64,000 nt of DNA. Source: Branchiostoma floridae. Lineage: Eukaryota > Chordata > Leptocardii > Amphioxiformes > Branchiostomatidae. Shown one piece after another: positions 9,020 through 24,000 of this stretch (within the stretch, counting starts at the first letter, position 1; every line of letters begins with the position of its first letter). The notes beneath the pieces are model-generated. The model worked only from the letters and a program-made list of their open reading frames with translations. It did not search any database and had not been told where the DNA came from. Location: assembly GCF_000003815.2 (NCBI RefSeq), contig NC_049989.1, forward strand, positions 15,772,411-15,836,410. The letters are read 5' to 3'. Made by a program: the position numbers and the translations under genes.

Positions 9020-12000
9020 CTGTAACATACGGACCACGTTTTAGTTCATGCCTTTCCACCCTGTGAGGCACTGTTATAAGTCTTGGAACAGTTCCAATAC
9101 ATAATAATTTTACCAGTTCACATCCTGGAAAGTGCATCTCGATTGAGGCTGCACTCATCTTTTGGAAGGCATGTAAAATGAAGGTCCCTTCAAGGAGGTG
9201 CCTCAAGCATGTTAAAGAGGAAGAGCAAGCAACTCCTCTCTGTAAGAATTCAATATACCCTGCCACAGAGACAGTAAGGAAACCTGCTGACATATGTTCC
9301 AATAGGCACTACAAGAAGAACAAAACAACAACAATACAACTTTACACAACAGAGCTAAGTGGTAAACATTCAGGAACTTCCTCAACATTATGATGTCGGA
9401 AATGACCATTCTGATTTTCTGTTTTGATGGAACGACAAATCAGTTTTGATAAAAGTGTAACAAACACATAGTACATGCATTTTACTTATCTCTCTCTCTT
9501 TGAAAGACCCACAGGATTTGTACTATCAAAGGAAATCTCCCTTTCCCAACCTTAGCCTGTTATAACCATTACACAGCAAAAATGACAAGTCTAACAGCTC
9601 TACAGGAAATTTTCGGCACTAATTTTCCCAGTTGTCACTTCATTGTTGCGTAAGTATTTAGGGATCAGCATTTGTTTTCAGGTTACCAATCGCACACCCA
9701 TGTAGACTTTCAGGCAAAACGTATGTGCGACCTTCTGTCTATATTAAATCAGGCAACCTTCTGTCAATCGAGAAAGAAGGTCAAAGCCCATCAACTGTTT
9801 GAGAGTGCATTATTTTATAGATGAACAGTCACTCTAGGTGAACTCACCTCCTCATCCTTCTCCTGTATGATCCGGTCTGTCTCCTGCACATTGGCAAAGT
9901 CTGGGCTGGAGTCTCGCTTCAGTTTACTGTGAACAATGAATTAAGCATATCCGTGAATAGAGTCATCATGTAAGTCACTGGATAACAATATAATACACAG
10001 TTGTGAACAATATTGTTGTCTAATAGTATATCAGGTTCAGGCATATCAATTGCAGTCTAAGCCTGGAAGCAATTTCAAAAATATCCTTTTTATGCAGGAG
10101 ACAGTAAGGGAAATGAAAGATTCCTTGAGTCAAAACCACCATGGAAGTACAATACAAGAAATGTCACTATCCTTTTTTATGTAACGCTACAAAATGTAGT
10201 TATTCGTGGGGTAACCTATATCCATTGTTAAAAAACAAGGTAATTAGGGATACAGTATCAAGTCAACGGATGTTCAATATACGGTTTGAAACCACCGTCT
10301 GTCGTCTTGCTATCCCCAAATTCCTTGTTTTCCTATAAACAACGGATATAGGTTAACCCGTGGATAAAGGTGAACTAGCGTTACCCCTGACTATAATGCT
10401 TTATTTCAATACTGTAAATGCCTTTAAGTTTGCAGGGATTTAATTTCATTGTAGGGAAAAATGGAGCTGAGTTTTTAAGTCTGCTGTTAAAATATGGGGT
10501 AAGAAGACAGAACTAGCATTTTCACAGTTACTGTAGTTCTAGTTCACAGTGAAGATTCAGTACAAAAAAACATGATCGAAAGACCACCACCAACATGTAA
10601 AGTATTGATACTACGGTCATAAGTTTTACTTACTTTCTCTGGAACACAGCCTTGTTCATTCTCTGCAGTGTCTGCGCTCTGTAGTTCTCATAGTGAACAT
10701 CTCTGGTCACATCCTTCAGGTCCTGCATGTGGGTTCTGTAGAACAGATAGAGGGCACTTTTACCTAGATGTACATCAAACTTACAAGAGAAAATGTCAAA
10801 GAAAAGAACTTCTAAGAGAGACACTCAATTAGGGTAGCAAGCAGATCTTATGGATATGGTTGGTATCTTAGATTCTAAAGATGCTGGTACTAAATCCCTA
10901 GCAGACCCCAGTGTTTTTAAGGAAGGGCATTTTACACCTATTTCCTCACTCAACTCAGCTGTAAATGAATAACTACACAATTATCATGTAGCTGCAGTTA
11001 GGGACATTATCTCAGATGGAACATAAAACTAGAGATCCCATGTTTGAGGGCCACACCTACAGCACATCAAAGTGCCCACTACACTTGATCAAAAGAGTAG
11101 GGGTCCATCCTGGTGTGAGTGGATCAAACCTTTTGGCCTGGTCTTACACATCTTGCACTTACTGCACATGTACATGTATAAAATGGGTGTTATGCCTCAA
11201 GATGGTTTACCCATAATACACAGCAAACCAACAAACAGACTAAATATCAGCCTCCAAGAAAGTAAGCAACCACCAGCACTTTGAAAGAAGATGACAACAA
11301 CAGCCACAGCAGGATCAACTAGCCATTGGAATTTGCACAACAACCGATGACCAATCAGCACCAAGGACAGGCAGGCTCTAAATGTTTGCTTGGTCTTCAT
11401 TCCCGCCGATCTCCAGAATCTTTGTTCACTTAATTACATAGAATCTAGAACCAAATATATTCAACAGTATGTAGTCCAGGGTTGTAGCCAGCACCCGTGC
11501 TTCCGTCCTTTGACGGAATTTTGCAGCTGGGGACAGAAAAAAATATTGCCCATTCCGTCCTCTGTGAGCAAAATTTAACCTACAAAATGCAGGACATAGC
11601 ATTTCAGAGGGTCTAGATTTAAAAATTTTCCTTGGGAGCATGGCCCCAGAGTCCCTAGGAACGCTGCGCCAAAGCCATTCAAAATCAAGGGGACGGAAAA
11701 TGATTTCTGGCTGGCTACAACCCTGATGTAGTCACTGTTGTTATGTCAGCAACATAAAAGTACTCGTCTGACTGGTCTCACCTTACAAGCATGTTTCTCA
11801 GCTTGACGAAGTCACAGTGATCCTGATTTTCAACTGCAGTAAGGAAGGATCAAAAAGACATGGTAAACCATTTGAAAGTCATGTATACAAAACAAAAGAA
11901 AACAGATGCTGTACAGTAATGTCTAGATAACATGTTTACGTTTCTTAGATGATTTTCAATTTTTAGAGAGGACTGTGCTCTTGTTATACAATTGTTAACA

Positions 12001-15000
12001 TATATTGTGACATATAAAAATACAATGTAATAGAAAAAACTGTAAATTTGTCTACACATGTTTTAAAGTGAGAGATTTAAATGTAGATGAATTCTAAACA
12101 TTAACCTCTCTGCAACTCTCTTTCTGCAACTCTAGTTTTCTAATGTACATGTAGCGTTAGTTCACCTTTATCCGTTGGGTAACCTATTTCCGTTTTTTTT
12201 AATAAAAAAAGGGTATGTAAAGATGTACAGTCAACGGACCGAGGTAACTTCAAAATTGCAATATTTTCAGGATATTGCAGCTTGTAACCACCACCCGTTG
12301 GCAAAATATCCCTACATACCCTGTTATCTAAAAACAAAGGATAAAGGTTACCCCACGGGTAAAGGTGAACTAGTGTTAGCTTCAAATTGGGCTTGGATAT
12401 GCAATAAAAATAATTGTCATTGTCACTAAAACGTTATTATAGTTTTTCAGAAGAACACCTACCTTCCACCACGCCCCAGGGGTACACCCGCCCCCTCACC
12501 CGTCTGCCCTTCACTTCGATCACTGTGTTACTGCCAATCACTGCAAATGGAATGCACGCCTGCAAGAGAGGACAAGAATGAATATAACTCAACACTTGAA
12601 TTTTGTAGTTTCTACAAAAAAGTGCTGAACAATTGCTAAAAGCATCTAAGGCCACAGCATGTAAACTTTATGGATAACATCCATTCATGTATTGATGTTT
12701 GCCTGGGTGTGACAATACCATGGAATTTCTTTCCCTCCAAAAATCCAAATTAAAAAAAAAGTACAATGGGATGATAAGTCATGTCGTAGACTCGTAGCCA
12801 TGAGTGTTAAGTTGTTGAAGTGAAACTAGTTCTGTGGCTGTAGAAATTACACCAGTGAGATGGCTTTGAGCAAAATTGTATTGATATGAGAGTACCACTG
12901 TGACACTGATTATTAGTAATGTTACTTTCTGCACCTCTTGAATACAGGAATAAATGACTGTGATGCTTTCTCACTTCAATAAGTATTCTTGTTACAACAG
13001 TAATTTATTGTCTCTATTTTGGAAATTCATCCAGCTTTTCTGTTGGCCATCTACTATTGGCTATATTTTTTGCACTCTTGCATTAGTGGTGTAGTCTGCA
13101 TTGGATGGCATTCATAAATCTGCTATAGTTGCTATAGCAACACAAAATGGATGACAGTACATGCATGTAGTGGGAGAAAGTACAAGGGCCACTTTGCAGG
13201 ATGGCACGTTAAACCACAATAAAAGGCAACTGAAAGGTAAATGCAATGTTGAAGCATTTTTGTTGCCATTTCCAATTGCATCAACCATAGAATGCCAAGA
13301 GAATGAAGCCAAAAAAACAGCTCATCAAAACGTCCTGGTAGACAAAAATTTTACCTCATCCCTGAGCTCCCACTGGTAAAAAACAGAAACAGATAGAAAC
13401 ACATAGAAACAGAAGAGACATGCGTCACTGATAAATCACTAAAATGAGACCAAGATATTTTGAAAAAGACAAATTGACCAAAAAAAAAAAGGTATGACAT
13501 GAAGATGTGCACAAAACTTTGACAAGAGAAAGAAAAAAAAAACAGTTGCATTTTTCACTTATTAAGTACTTCACAGAAGCAAAGCAACCTTTCTTCTTCC
13601 ACCTCTCAGGATGAAGTTCCACATTGAAAGTTTCTTTCCTAGGAACATATCTTTATGGAACAAGCTTCCTATGATTGCTCCCATGTATATAACCTGAAAC
13701 TTTTCAAGACAGTGATGAACATCTGTCAACACATGGCCAGTTAGCACAACCCAAAACATTGATCAGTTCAATTCAGTTCATCCACATTGTGAGAGGTGGC
13801 ACGAATGAAGTGACTCAAGTAACCACAAAACAAGGCTCTTTTAGACCCACTCAATGTTTTAACATCATTCATGGCACCTCGCACAATGAGGAACCAAACT
13901 GAACTGAATTGAACAATGTTTTGGGTTGTGCTAATTGGCCATGAATTGACAGATGTTCATCAGTGATCATCACTCAAAACAATGGTCCACTTTGCTACAA
14001 AAGATTCTGTTTTGTGGAAAATCCGACATCCATTGGTGTTTTAAAATTTCAAAAAATTTCATCATGTCCGACCTTGAGAGCATTGTCCTGCTGTTTGAAC
14101 TCCTCGTCCTCGTCTGAATCACAGTCTGGGAACTGGTAAATCTTTATCTCACACTTCTCAATCTCCTCGTTAATCTGGAAATTAACAAAGGTGCAACCAA
14201 TATAACATTGTACATGTACCAGTTTTTATACCACACACATGTATTTAACAAATACGTTACATATAAACAAGACCATACGATGTCTAGGCAAAGATACAAG
14301 AAATGAAAGTCTTGCAGTAGTACCAAGGTCGGTCACCAGGAGGCCGAAAATCTACCATGACACCTACCCACGTACCAAATATCATCACAATTCATACAGA
14401 GGTTCTTAGTTGTGTAAGATATTGTGCCGGACATAGTGGCAAGAAAGGTAACAGCTATTGAGAATATATATAAGGATTTGGGTAGGTGGCAAAAAATTTG
14501 CTTTCCATCCATTTGCCCCTTTGGTTTATGTTCATTACTTGATATTCAGCTTCTTGCTGCTTTAGATACAACCCCTTTCAATGAAAAGCCCGATGGAAAT
14601 ATACATGAACAATTTGGGATCACTATCGAATAACTCAGGCATCTAAACATGTAGCTGCAGTACTGCCACACATATACAGGGGGCCTCATTGTCATGTGCA
14701 AATTCTCATAGACAGACTTAAGGGTTTGCAATCTGAAAAGAAAAATTAAATAGGAAGGAGGTAGACTTAACAAAAGAAAAATGATGGGACTAGGTGAGGT
14801 GAGGTGAGACTTAACAAAACAGGCACTCAAGAAAACAGGCGCTGAAATCTTTTCATTTACTGGTAGCCTTTTTGAGGCCTAAGGGCAGTGGGTTGTTATC
14901 CACTGTGTCTTGGCCATTGGAAGTCAGAGCCCATCTCTCTCCTTCCACTGCCTTTTACCTCTACACGGATGGGTGGAGTAAGGAAATCTGTGTGAAGTGC

Positions 15001-18000
15001 ACAAGATTGGTGGCATGTTAGGGGACTCAAACCAAGGACAGCTAGGTTCTGGGCCAAACACTAACCCTTATGCCGACACTATATTACAATGCAATGCCAG
15101 CATGTTGTAAATAATCCAAAAGCCACTGCAGGTGCCATACCTTTGCCTTGAGCTTTTTAACCTCTGCTGGGGTGAGGGTGTCGGCCTTGGCAATGACAGG
15201 AACGATGTTGACCTTGTCCTGAAGCCGCTTCATGAACTCTCTATCTAATGGTCTCAACCTGGAGCAAAATATTAAAACAGAACACAAATGAGGATACAGC
15301 ACATTTAGTTTCAGAAGACAACAGTGTACCAGACCATTAAATCGCTTTTTTTCTCATTGGACCAGTTCAGAAAAAAAAACCTAAAAAAATCAGTAGACCA
15401 GATTTTGGACCGATTAGAAAATGAACAGGTTATACCGGCAGGTTTTCACGTGTTTTGGGGCTTATAGGTCCAGGAAAATAACAAGAGCAAAGTAGAGGAG
15501 AGATGGTAGTCATTTGTAGCAAGTTTCTACAGTCAAACTTAGTCAAAAACAGAGGCAGTTAGTGTTGTTTACATGCAGATAAGATTTCATAATACCAGTC
15601 AACATTAGATACTCCACCAAACAGAGTCCTTCATAGTGAAGTGGACCATTCTTTTGCGTATTGCCCATTCACAAGTTTTCACAAACAATTGAACTGAATT
15701 AGGTCCAGGTTCAGGTCCAGACCTGGACCTGATCCTCTATCTGCACCTGGACTGTACCTGTAGATTAATTTCCTGTACCGGTACCCTCCCAACAGCACTT
15801 CATTCACATAATTCAAAACAATAGGAAAACAACAGGGATGTCAAGAATTTGTAAATGTTTCTACAGTTTCCAAGTGTTTGTTTGGAGTAGTTTGAGTTTG
15901 CTACCACCAGCTTGGCTAGGGTTTCGGAGAAACATTGCCTAGATTTGTTTCTGCTTACTTTTCGGACTAACACAGGAGTAAAGTGAGCCTCTGACACAAA
16001 TTCCATCATCCTGGCTTTCTTGTATTAGGTTAAAGCCACTGTTCCATGTTCTTTGGAAAACAGCCATAGACCAACTGGCTCCAAATAAATCAGCTCGAAT
16101 GTCAGCTCACTTAGAAACCCCAACACATTGTGGCTTAGCTGAGAGACGTTTTGTCAGCCCTTGGTGTCAGTAATCAACTATGTTTAAGTGAGGCTGTCAG
16201 TTGTTACTTTTACAAAGTTCGCTCATGTGGAACTGTATAACTTCTGTAAATATTTGTAACTTGAAAGGTCACTGACATCCAGTGACCTGTGAGAAACACT
16301 ACCTACCAGTAGGGGAACTTTTCTCAGATTCTTTACTGGAACAACCATAATTTCCCTTGCAGTTTATGCATCCTTGAATAACACTACAATACCAGTAAAT
16401 GGTGCAAACATTGCACAATGTATATTCCATATATTGTACATTAGATTATCTGTATCATATAACGCTAGTTCACCTTTATCCTCGGGTTAACCTATATCCG
16501 CTGTATATAGAAAAAACAGGGTATTTGGGGATAGCAAGTCGACAGACGGCGGTTTCAGACCGTATATTGAATATCTTGCAATTTCAAATGTCCGTTGACT
16601 AGATACTGTATCCCTAATTACCTTGTTTTTTAAACAACGGATATAGGTTACCCCACGAATAAATATGAACTAGCGTTAATGATCTGCTGCGACAGTTCAG
16701 ATGTCATCCCCTTAAGTTCTCACAGTTCCAATGTTTTGGGTACTGTGTCTACAACTTAAAATTTGTTCCGTCTCTTTGTTTGGGAACCCATGTTGTTAAT
16801 TTTCATGTTAGATCTGCCATTTCAACCTTACAAGAATTTCTTTTCTTTAACTTATTACACGAAGTTCAGAAATTTGGGCAGAAATTAATGTTTGAATTTG
16901 AGTTAGTTAAAAAAAGTTAAACCCTTCCCGCGCCTGATGGCGCATAGGGCGGCGCCCATCTCTGTTTCCCTAGCCCTGGGCCACACAATGCAATCACTAC
17001 AGCAGGGGGCTGGTCCACTGGTAGTGGTGTGTGTTCAACTTCCATACTCTTTCCTGAAATGCTGAGTGCTAAGCAGAGAAAGCAGCATGTACCATTTTTA
17101 AAGTCTTTGGTATGACTCGGCCCGGGATCGAACTCATGACCTACATTTTGTACCAAATGCAAGGCGAACACTCTACCCACTCGGCCATTGCACCGGTCAA
17201 ATTCCTTCATAAAAGACATCCATACTGACCCGTGGCCATATGGAGGTATGAAGTACAAGCAGCAGTGGACCCTGTTGTCTGTGATGTTCTTACGGTTCAG
17301 GCCACTCTCGTCACGGAAGTACTGCTCAAACTGGGCCTCGATGAAGTCTGCCACCTGCTTCCAGCTGCCAGCAAAAGTAGAGAATCAGTATGTAGAAATG
17401 AAATCATGAATATGATTGTCTGGATATCCCCTTCGAATACCTGAAGCAACACAAATGGCTTTGCAAAGAGTAACAACATTTTGCGAAATTGAAGTTTCGC
17501 CTTAGCATTGAAACTTATGCCTCTAATGTAATCATATAAATTTTGTTGAGTGAATTTCAAAGCAATGGCTGATAAACAGGTGGGTACTTAGCAACTATAC
17601 AACTGGTAGCAGACTCAAAGTTAAACACTTGGTTCCAATAAGTTAGAAACTGGGACACCAAAGTTCTAATCCAGAGTATCTCAGTTGGGGCTACACCCGT
17701 CTTTCAGAAGGGACGCAAAATGTGGATCCCATGTTCAAGGAGGTGCCTCAAGCACATTTAAGGGGAAGGGCTATTATAATAGTAACTCCTCCCTGTAAAA
17801 CTATGCCATGGAAACAGCGAGGAAACTTGCTGACCTATGTGCCTCTAGACACTACAAGGGTCTGAACGAACAAACAAACAAATACAGAAGAGTAAGTTGG
17901 AGACAAAACTCACAAGGCAACTATACAACACAACATACAAGGTTGAAGACTTGATAATCAAGGTAAGTCACAGACAAGCAAGAGTACATTACACACTGTT

Positions 18001-21000
18001 AGACAACTTACCAGTCAGAACAGTCTAGAGAGTCCCCAAACCCAGGCGTGTCGATGACGTTCAGTTTTAACTTCACTCCCTTCTCCTCTATCTCTACTGT
18101 CGACTTCTTTATCTCTACCGTCTTGCTTATTCTCTCTGAAATAAAGCAAACAAAAACTTCAAAAATGCTTCACAATAGACATTTTAAAAGTAAATTGATT
18201 GCCATCAAATATCTCATATACAACATATGGCATATTCTAACATATTTTTCTAAAAGTACAAAACATGTAGAATTGTTACACATTTTTGGTACGCAACTAC
18301 GTGTTTTATTCAACCGATATTTCAGTGACCGTCTGTCACCTTCCTCAGGGCAATTCTGATTAGTTCAGTTAGACCGCAAGTCTTTGTCAGTGAACTAACC
18401 AACATTGCGCATGGCAATATTACTCATGGTCAATTAATCAACATTTTCTCTATAGTGGCCACCTGTCCAAGTAACCACACTTGTCCAGTCCCTTGAGTGC
18501 CTGCTATAGACAGGTTTGACTGTATTAACAATTATACATTTGATACATATATAGCTAATGTCAGCCTGCATCATTAAGCAGGGACACCTACATTTGTATG
18601 CTGCAGTGCAATGTTCTTGAGAATTGCCCAAAGGAAGGTCCGAGCTGACAGATGGTCACTGTCAGTTACGATCTGCCATCCTCTACGTTAAGGGCAAAAG
18701 TGACCATTTTACTCTGCACTTCAGCTAGATGTCATTGCCAACAATGCAGTCCCAAACATAATGGAGCTTAACTTGTGAGTGGGGGGCATCTCACCTTCAG
18801 CTGTAGGTACCACCTTATCCTTGTACAGGTCTGTCAGAAACAGGCTGTTGATCAAGGTGGACTTCCCCAAACCTGTCTCACCTGTAAAGAACACAGGGAA
18901 AGGGTCTTTGAAAAAGAGCATTTATTTCTCTCTTTATCCCTTGCAATAGGCACATGACCAATAGAAGCGCAACTATACAATATAAGCAAATACAAAAATA
19001 ATATTCTAAACATATAAAAACCATATACATGTTTGAAAAGTTATTTCTTACGCAATGAGCTAAAACACATTTGATAATCCTGTTGCCGGTGCTGTACAAT
19101 CTAATGTTAGTCTGTACTATACTGGTCAGATGGTATCAAAACATTGTACTATTCCTATAATCTGCGTAGATGTAAAATAATGTACCTGGTGCAAAGTCAT
19201 TGCTACAGATTTTATATTGAGTTTTACCATGTTTCTTTCAAACTGTATCTGACAGGTAAATTCATGTACATGTAACGCTAGTTCACCTTTATCTGTAGGG
19301 TAACCTTTATCCGTTCTTTTAAAGAACAATGTATTTAGGGGTATCAAGTCAACAGATGGTGGTTTGAAACTGCAATATTTTGAAAATAGCACAATTTGAA
19401 ACTACCGTCCATCGACTTCACATCCCTGGATACACTGTTTAGCAGCACAACGGATATAGGTTACCCCGCGGATAAAGGTGAACGAACGTTATGAGTACTT
19501 GTGTTAGTGTTACATAATGTGTGGAGTCATGTTGGAACAATGGTTAGACTTAAGGTGTTAGGCCCAAAGGTCCTTCGAATTCTGACAAGCCACCAATTAA
19601 AAACAATGTTGTGCCCTTGGGAAGAGCAATTCACTTGACTTTCCTCACTCCACCCAGGTATAAATATAACTTGTTAAACTTTGGTTGGGGAGTTAAAAGG
19701 CGATGGATTGAGAGGGATGGGCTCTGACTTCCGATGCCATACTCTTGACACTGGATAACAATCCAATGCCCCTACAGCCTCAAAAGGCTATGGGACAACC
19801 TACATACCTTTTTTTACATAAATCAGAAAACACATTGTGTGTTTGTGTATCACACCTTTGTGCAGTAATGGCCTTCTGGAATGCCAGCCATTTAGAACAA
19901 TGTTAGCATTTGGTGCATGTCCTGCATACCTCTTTTACTATTAGTCAAGTAGTTACAACTGCAGACTTTACTGTTACTTAGTTGCAGAGGCTATAAAGGT
20001 AAACAATAGGTACACAGTACACGGACACACTTGTACTTTGAAGTATGACAGACTAGCTCAGGAATCCGGTGCATGTGTTCTGTTTGTCTTAAGGTAAATT
20101 CACGGTCACCTATGTATAATGCCAGGTGTGCCAGTGTGTAACTGTTATACACCAGAAATAAGCAATGCTTAACAATAAAAGGTATGGATTGACTTTTCAC
20201 TCGCACAATAAATGCTTAGTTTTTCCAAATTTAAAGGCTCCAGACTTTTAAAAAAATTGTTTTCTCCAAATTATATGATTATAGAGTAATATTCAATACA
20301 TCTATATGTGCTCATTTTTTCGATATACACACAGGTTTGTTTTTTCTTTCTTTCAAAATCTCTGTATTGACCATCAGAATCAATTGGCAATGCAATCTTT
20401 ACCAAACTGCTTTGATCCAAAAGTGAGAACCTTTCCATATGGCAGTATCATTGAACATTCACTTAGTAACCCGGAACATACCAGGTTAAAAACCCAAAGC
20501 CACTTCAGACAGACCATCACAGTAAGACACAGCTTGATGTAAACAAACCACAGAATTCCATGAATGACGAGTAGTAGATCTTTTTCACAGAAACAGACAG
20601 CGGTTGTACTGCCTGAAGCATTACTGGCACTTGGTAAACATACATGGAATTCACCAAATGTTCCGCAGCAATAACTCTGACAGAAGAATTTCAGAATTTA
20701 CAGTACTCAACTTTACCTAAGGCTAATACAGCGAAACAGTGCAAGTGGCCACCTCTTACATAATACACAAGAACCACTTCAAGCTAAAGTGACTATTTTT
20801 TTCGTGGTACTTAAGGCCACACCAATTTAATTTCTTGGTTCACGTGATCCGTGAACCAAGAAATTAATATCACGTGAACCAAGAAATTAAATTGGTGTGG
20901 CCTAAGAGAATTTTTTTCAATAACACATTGAGACCACCTGTCTGAATAGACCACATTTTCTCAGTCTCAAGAGTGGTCTTGTTGGGCAGGTTTGACACAT

Positions 21001-24000
21001 ATCTGAAAAGAGTTAGGGTCCATCCTAGTGTGCACTTATTGTACAATACTGTTGTGTTACACCTAAAGGCAGCTTACTGATAACGCAAAACAATTCTCAT
21101 GACGCGCACCGCACAGCCTCATGATGTGCAGTAAAATTAAAATCTTTCCAAATGGATAGATATTGCTACCACATTTTACCAGGCAACTTATTACAGTATT
21201 ACTAACCAATTATTGACAAAAAGGACCAATCAACAACAACATTTAAGTTTAGAAATATCAATTGTGCATCAAACACCAGCTGCAGTGTAACAGGAGAGAA
21301 ACCAGAATGTTTATAAGTCGTACCTACCTACAACAATAAGCGTGAATTCGAATCCTTTCTTGATGGACTTGCGGTGCACCTGGTCAGGCAGGGTAGCAAA
21401 CCCTATCAGCTGTCCGGTCTGCTCATCCTGTAGTCACACAGACAATATACATCAATAATAATATACAGCAAATCAGAAAAAACAAATGCTTTAACTATTG
21501 CACAGTCATCCATTTAACTGTTGTGACAAGTATCCCTTATGCTAAGAGCTCTAAAAAAGGTAAAACAGTTGTCCTCAATTGAGCATGTCAACATACATAT
21601 CAACATTCCATACAACATACGCAAACTCAACCATAACTTTCCTCACAACCCCAGTTACAACAGTTCAAAACATTACCACATCTAACGTTAGTTCACCTTT
21701 ATCCATAAGGTAACCTATATCCATTGTATATAAAAATAGGGTATTTGGGGATCGTCACGTCGATGGAAGGTACTTTCACATTGCAATATAATGAAAATGT
21801 TGACAATTGAAACTCACGTCGTTGACTTGAAATCTCTAAATACTCAGTTTATCAAAACAACGAATCTTAAGCGTTACATACCAGCATTTTGTGACTTGTC
21901 AATGAGTAATTTCCACAGTACATGTTGTAGGAAGGTCCCTTTTCTATATATAGTCCTGAAAGTGGTTGATAGTAGTGACAGCAATAGTAGTGCCCCAGCA
22001 AGTTATAGCACACTCTGCCCCAGTTTTTATCCCAAGGTTAGTGAGGTCATCTATTAAACTCACCAATCATTATAACCCATTGGCCCAGCCAAGGCCTACA
22101 CCTGGTTGCTAAGTTCCCTGTGTACAATAACTAATTATTAACCACCTACTAAAATAGCTGCCCTGACTAGCTAAAGCCCTAGGTAAAGCATAGGCTTCTG
22201 CGGGTGTGGATTTAAAACCTATCTTTTATACCAAGACAGCTCAATTTTATTGACAGAACAGGTAGGACAGGTCTGTGACATGTTTGAACAATTGTTGCAG
22301 TGTTTAAAGCTAAGTGGGGCATCAATCTTTTTCATTGAATATTATCATTGAAGCATCAACAAGCTAACCTATGTATTTTAATGGCAACAAATGGTAAATG
22401 ACTTTCAAAAGGGCTGAGGGATTTACGGTAATATCTGTAAAGAAAGCAAATCACTTTATATTCTATGCATATCTTAAGTTACATATTTTTTATAGCTTCA
22501 CAAATCTTGATTATAGTAAGTGTGAAATATTGAATAGGTCAAACCTTTTATCATGAATCTTGTAATTCTTTAATTAAAAGATAAACATTAGCAGTTTAAC
22601 CATATACACACATACATGTATACACAATTAGCTTATCTTTGTAGATAACAATTTGAGACTATTAAACCAGCTATGAAGGGAAATATTATACACCAAGGAG
22701 TTTAACTTTACCACACTGAAGTCATTAAACAACAAAAAAAAACATGACATAACCTTTCTCTGGTAAAAGAACATGACTTAAAATATCTTATATCAATAAT
22801 TAATAAATCTTCATAGAGCCAGTCATCTCCAAGCAGATCTTCCGATGGCATAAGATAATACTAAACTGGCCAAGGAGTGTAGTTAGCTAAGAGGTGTGCA
22901 TTTGCCATGTAGCAAAATACACTCCTAAGCCGGCTTCACTCATCTACCAGCTTTTTATACTATCTTATGCTACCGTAGGATCTGCTTGGAGCCAGGTGAA
23001 TGTTTTAGGCCAACCACTTTCTCTTTTGTACCAGATTCTGTATTGTATAGTCAGGGAAATACTAACAGCCTTTTGCAGGCATGCTGATTGTGAAGCAGCT
23101 GGTTATACAAAATTTAACAACCTGTCACAACTAACCTCTGAATAGTAGCATGGTTTTAACTGATGTCACACATTTGGCAAGCTTTGGCAGTATTTTCTGA
23201 TCATCAGAATTTTGCTGCTGATGAATTAAAAAATCAACAGAGACATAGTAGAATTTTTTACCACATTACATTGAATTGGGACCTGTGAACATTCACTAAA
23301 AATCGCACAATGACTGATAGGATATATTATTATACTTGTCACCATTGTTATCTATACCAAAGTCTTTTATTGTTGTATGTTTGCCATTTATTCTGTATAA
23401 TAAATGTTGCAATAAGAACTTGCAAATAAACTTTCAATTATTGCAGAAAAAACTCCCGTTTTCCTTCTGTGTAAAAGGGGCATGAAGTGTTGTTTCAATA
23501 TGATGATGAATTTGTCTAAACTTGTTAGATAAGATATTATTCTTAGACTTGATAAAAGCAATATCCACTTTTCAATCATCAAGGCTTTTATTATGAAGGA
23601 CTTTGAATAGGGATAATGACAGCTGTCACAGGTACACAACTCACTGTCATTCCGCCATCCTTCTTTCTAAGTCTACCCTGACCTTTTTATTGACTCTTCC
23701 CCATAGGGCCAGTTGTAGCTATCAAAACAAACATTAAGGCCAGGGGCCAACTACAGACATGACAGAGAGAAGATGCACCTGTGAAGACACTTCTATGTCT
23801 CTTCACAATATGTCTTCTAGAAAATTTGACACAATCTTTTACACATTTCTTTCTGTTAGTCTCTTTTTCTGTGTCAGCTGGACTTGTCTTCAGTAGAATG
23901 ACACAACAGGTCAACCGGAACTGTCAAAATGTTTTGGTTGGTCAACAAGGCATAGCAGAACATGGTTAGGTAGGCATCAGTGGTTACTGTAATTCTTTAA

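Noticed and set aside
16925-17196. A functional tRNA gene (A- and B-box-like sequences)
   Set aside because: No complete cloverleaf; it continues into a SINE body repeated at 49301-49562.
16917-17354. 145-aa minus-strand open frame ending in [11 protein letters not shown]... plus extra sequence
   Set aside because: It is the septin exon 17364-17230 read through its donor into intron and a SINE.
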